From positions 9,663-73,662 of the forward strand of contig DAOUBK010000088.1 of the NCBI GenBank assembly GCA_034432635.1: a DNA stretch of 64,000 nt, in the 5' to 3' direction. The DNA is from Roseiflexus sp034432635 (GTDB lineage: Bacteria > Chloroflexota > Chloroflexia > Chloroflexales > Roseiflexaceae). The notes under the pieces are model-generated. The model was not told the origin of the DNA. It saw nothing but the letters and a program-made list of their open reading frames with translations, and did no database searches. Shown piece after piece: positions 60,981-64,000 of this stretch (position 1 is the first letter of the stretch; each line of letters starts with the position of its first letter). The translations under genes and the position numbers were made by a program.

Positions 60981-61027
60981 CCGGATCGTAACCTGTGCAA
61001 ACGTGCATATAGCTGATTACGATCCGG
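60981..61027. other. Intergenic inverted repeat
   Basis: A perfect 11-bp inverted repeat CCGGATCGTAA/TTACGATCCGG separated by 25 nt lies in the 390-nt gap before the helicase. A second, imperfect hairpin lies near 61091-61119 (AGAAGAGGCA to TGCTTCT). They could be operator-like sites or terminators; no gene is seen in this gap. Confidence 0.5.
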
Positions 61028-61252
61028 TATCGCACGAATGGGCATCGTACACAACAGGCGTGCGATCCTGTTCCAGTATGGTTGGGAAACGAAGAAGAGG
61101 CAGCGTGCCTTGCTTCTTCCTCTATGCCGTAGATTGACGAATAGAAAAAATGTTCCGGTCCGGTTCCACAACTGTGCCGATATTCTGCCTCTACCCCGGT
61201 ACAACGAGCCAGTCGAACCGCTGTTGCACCGGTACTGTACAATGGTGCAGTC

Positions 61253-61281
61253 TTGACATCTGTTCGGCGCCGTGCCATGAT
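61253..61281 (+). promoter_or_regulatory. Promoter of the helicase gene
   Basis: TTGACA (61253-61258), 17-nt spacer, CATGAT (61276-61281). Transcription would start near 61288, about 30 nt before the helicase ATG. Confidence 0.55.
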
Positions 61282-61319
61282 GGTTCGGGGTCGGGGGGTG
61301 GACGCATTGGCGGGTATCT

Positions 61320-63896
61320 ATGACCGATTTTGTTGAACTGTTGCGCAGCACACGCGGTTATGCCGATCAAATTGCGCATATCGAACATCTCCCTGCGCGC
61401 ACCGCGCGCTTTGCAGAACCTGCTGCACCGCTGCCGCAACCGCTCGCCGCAGCGCTTGCCGCGCGCGGCATTACTCGCCTCTATGCACACCAGGCGGCAG
61501 CGCTCGACGCAGCCCGCGCCGGTTATCACATTGGCATCGTGACAGCAACGGCATCGGGGAAGACCCTCTGCTATCAGTTGCCGACCATTGAAGCGGCGAT
61601 CACTGATCTTGCTGCCTGCGCATTGTTCCTCTTTCCAACCAAGGCGCTCGCCGCCGATCAGTTGCGCGCGTTGAACGGTCTGCTTGCGGCGCTCAGAGCG
61701 GCAGGTGGTCCGACGCTTATGGCAGCGACGCTGGACGGTGATACGCCTCGTCCGGCGCGTGACCGGCTGCGCACCGGGGCGCACGTCATCCTGTCGAACC
61801 CCGATCTGCTCCATCGCACACTGCTGCCCGACCATTCGCCCTGGCAGGGGGTCCTGGCGCGGTTGCGCTACGTCGTGCTGGACGAGGCGCACGTCTATCG
61901 GGGTGTGTTCGGCACCCACGTTGCGCTCATTTTGCGGCGGTTGCGGCGGTTGTGCGCTCACTACGGCGGCGCGCCGCAGTTCATCTGTTGCTCGGCGACC
62001 AGCGCCAACCCGCAGCAGCATCTGGCGGCGCTGGTCGGCGATGAGGTGCAGGTGATCGACGAAGATGGCGCGCCACAGGGAGAGCGCACCTTCCTGTTCT
62101 GGAATCCACCTCTGACCAACCGGCAGCGCAATACGTCCTGGATGGCGGAACAGGGGCAGCGACGCAGCACCAACGTCGAGACTGCCGGTTTGCTGGCGCT
62201 GCTGGTTCGTGCCGGTGTCAAGACGCTGGCATTCACGCGGACCCGGCGCAGCACTGAGCTAGTGCTGCGCTATGCACGTGAGGCGCTGGAAAACAGGCTT
62301 CTGCCGGAAGGTGCGACGGAAAAGCTCCTGCCAGACGTCGGGCATATTGCCGCCTATCGCGCAGGATACACAGTCGAGGAGCGTCGTCGTCTGGAGCAGG
62401 CGTTTGCCAGCGGTGATCTGCGTGGGTTGGTCTCGACCAATGCGCTTGAACTGGGGGTCGATATTGGAGGCGTGGATGCCGTCGTTATGGGTGGCTTTCC
62501 GGGAACGATTGCCAGCGCCTGGCAGCAGGCAGGGCGCGCCGGACGCTCGCACGGGCGGAGTCTGGCGGTGCTTGTGGCGCAGGACGACCCGCTCGACCAG
62601 TTTTATATGCGACATCCTGCGGAGTTCTTTAGTCGTCCCCACGAGTATGCCCGTGTCGCGCTGGACAACCCGTACATTTTGCGTGACCAGGTGCGCTGTG
62701 CTGCCGCCGAACTCCCGCTCCACGACGCCGATGACCTCTGGTTTGGTGCAACCTTCGCAAGATTGCGTAACTGGTTGCTCCGTCGTGGTGAAGTAGCCGT
62801 GCTGCCCGACGGTCGATACGCATATGCCGGTGATTCCCGCCCGGCAGCAGGTGTCAACATCCGCAGCGCTGATGGAGACTCGATTGACCTGATCGACATC
62901 GATACTGATCGTCGAATCGAGCAGATTTCCGCCACTCGCGCGCCGTTCGAGGTCTTTCCCGGTGCCGTCTACATGCACCAGGGTGATACGTATGTCGTTG
63001 TCGAGTTGACCCCACGACGGGCGCTGGCGCGACGCGCGCGGGTCGAGTATTACACTCAGACCCTGGACGAAACCGAGATTACCATCGAGCAGGTGCGTCG
63101 ACAGTGCCACGTCGGACCGACAACCCTCTTTCTCGGCGTTGTCGAAGTAACGCGCCGTGTTGTTGGCTACCGGCGCAAGCAGCACTACACCGACAATGTG
63201 CTTGGTGAGCATGATCTGACGATGCCGCTGCAAACATTTCGCACCATTGCAGTGTGGTGGACAATCCCCGATCCCATCTGTCGGCAGGTCGAGCAGGCGT
63301 GTGATGGAGTGATCGATGCACTGCACGCGATGGAGCATGCAGCCATCGGGTTGTTGCCGCTCTTCGCTCAATGTGACCGTGCTGACATCGGCGGACTATC
63401 GACCGATATGCATCCGGACACTGGCGCAGCGACGATCTTTGTGTATGACGGCGTACCGGGCGGGGTTGGGATCGCAGAGGTGGGGTATGAGCAGGCAGCA
63501 TCGTGGTGGGAACAGACATGGCGGTTGCTGATCGATTGCCCGTGTAGTGACGGCTGCCCGGCGTGCATTCAGTCGCCGAAGTGTGGCAACGGCAATCAAC
63601 ACCTGTCGAAAATTGGGGCAGCGACCCTTGCAGTGCTGCTGACTGGGCATACGCCGCCGGCAAGGAACGCATCTGGTGGAAATACGAAAGGATCGGCGCT
63701 GATTGAAGAACTGAAACAGCAACTGGCGCGCGTGAAGATCGAACCTCCAGGTGTGCGTCGTACTGCCATGCTGATCGCATTACGCTATCGGATTGCCACC
63801 GGGCGCGCCGCTATCAGCGATGATGCCGGCAGAACAGCACTGGCTGCCGTTGAAGCCGAAGCAAATGCGCTGTACCGGATGGCAATACCACACTGA
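61320..63896 (+). CDS. DEAD/DEAH-box helicase of the MrfA/Hrq1 family
   Basis: 858-residue SF2 helicase. Q-like motif RLYAHQAAALD, Walker A TATASGKT, DEAH box VVLDEAHVYRG, SAT motif CSATSANPQQH, and motifs V-VI (STNALELGVDIGGVD, QQAGRAGRSHGR). The C-terminal domain (DUF1998/MZB) carries a metal-binding Cys cluster CPCSDGCPACIQSPKCGNGN. These are marks of MrfA (Bacillus YprA), an enzyme of mitomycin-lesion excision repair; yeast Hrq1 is related. The partner nuclease MrfB is not adjacent. The last 70 residues form a basic/hydrophobic tail beyond the Cys cluster. Confidence 0.92.
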   Translation: MTDFVELLRSTRGYADQIAHIEHLPARTARFAEPAAPLPQPLAAALAARGITRLYAHQAAALDAARAGYHIGIVTATASGKTLCYQLPTIEAAITDLAACALFLFPTKALAADQLRALNGLLAALRAAGGPTLMAATLDGDTPRPARDRLRTGAHVILSNPDLLHRTLLPDHSPWQGVLARLRYVVLDEAHVYRGVFGTHVALILRRLRRLCAHYGGAPQFICCSATSANPQQHLAALVGDEVQVIDEDGAPQGERTFLFWNPPLTNRQRNTSWMAEQGQRRSTNVETAGLLALLVRAGVKTLAFTRTRRSTELVLRYAREALENRLLPEGATEKLLPDVGHIAAYRAGYTVEERRRLEQAFASGDLRGLVSTNALELGVDIGGVDAVVMGGFPGTIASAWQQAGRAGRSHGRSLAVLVAQDDPLDQFYMRHPAEFFSRPHEYARVALDNPYILRDQVRCAAAELPLHDADDLWFGATFARLRNWLLRRGEVAVLPDGRYAYAGDSRPAAGVNIRSADGDSIDLIDIDTDRRIEQISATRAPFEVFPGAVYMHQGDTYVVVELTPRRALARRARVEYYTQTLDETEITIEQVRRQCHVGPTTLFLGVVEVTRRVVGYRRKQHYTDNVLGEHDLTMPLQTFRTIAVWWTIPDPICRQVEQACDGVIDALHAMEHAAIGLLPLFAQCDRADIGGLSTDMHPDTGAATIFVYDGVPGGVGIAEVGYEQAASWWEQTWRLLIDCPCSDGCPACIQSPKCGNGNQHLSKIGAATLAVLLTGHTPPARNASGGNTKGSALIEELKQQLARVKIEPPGVRRTAMLIALRYRIATGRAAISDDAGRTALAAVEAEANALYRMAIPH

Positions 63897-64000
63897 CGGG
63901 TAGCGGGATAGTATCAACTCTCGCTCAAAGATGGGCATCGTTCAGGTGGCATCCGCGTGCTGCGTGCTCCCAGACGCACCACCGGCGCACCGCTGGCGGG

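Overview
The window is GC-rich chromosomal DNA that looks like a filamentous anoxygenic phototroph of the Chloroflexales, most like Roseiflexus. This is an inference from gene content and protein style: FadN-type beta-oxidation genes, MalT-type regulator debris with its small companion gene, Uma2, heptanucleotide repeats, MrfA-type helicase, and many membrane glycosyltransferases. No rRNA, tRNA or photosynthesis gene is present to confirm it. I recognised no CRISPR array, intact insertion sequence or prophage.

Layout. (1) 1-6.5 kb, minus strand: nitrogen assimilation, with glutamate synthase (cut by the window edge), an AmtB ammonium channel and glutamine synthetase I. (2) 6.8-10.6 kb: cell-wall genes, a dipeptide epimerase divergent from a MurF-like/alanine racemase fusion. 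(3) 10.9-16.4 kb, minus strand: a complete branched-chain amino-acid type ABC importer (livK-H-M-G-F) behind a strong promoter with a long leader. (4) 17.8-24.5 kb, plus strand: a beta-oxidation operon (SCP2 protein, two unlike acyl-CoA dehydrogenases, FadN-type hydratase/dehydrogenase, thiolase). (5) 24.6-34.9 kb: mixed metabolism, with a HerA-like ATPase, a GH1 glycosidase, an O-methyltransferase overlapping a trimethylamine-dehydrogenase-like flavoprotein, a decayed MalT-type regulator, a rhodanese-like lipoprotein without its cysteine, a GH32 fructosidase and RidA. (6) 35-41.4 kb: three envelope glycosyltransferases. (7) 41.7-50.8 kb: PgsA, a HepT remnant, a single-chain AceE-type E1, TrpA, two polysaccharide genes and GatA. 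(8) 50.9-64 kb: Uma2, a frameshifted membrane gene next to a heptamer repeat array, an esterase, an LprG-like lipoprotein plus MFS transporter pair, an amine oxidase, an SPFH protein, a HAD hydrolase, a GspE-N-domain protein and a MrfA-type helicase.

How the genes fit together. The nitrogen genes would import ammonium and run the GS-GOGAT cycle. The gltB and liv promoters share an 11-base core (TTGACAAATCT), which may or may not be meaningful. The lipoprotein/MFS pair has the architecture of mycobacterial LprG-Rv1410c (P55), a system that moves lipids to the cell surface, and is the most interesting two-gene system here. Several genes are visibly decaying (10.6, 31.5, 42.7, 51.7 and 53.4 kb). 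Others keep their fold but have lost catalytic motifs: the MurF half of the fusion, the first acyl-CoA dehydrogenase, and the rhodanese lipoprotein.
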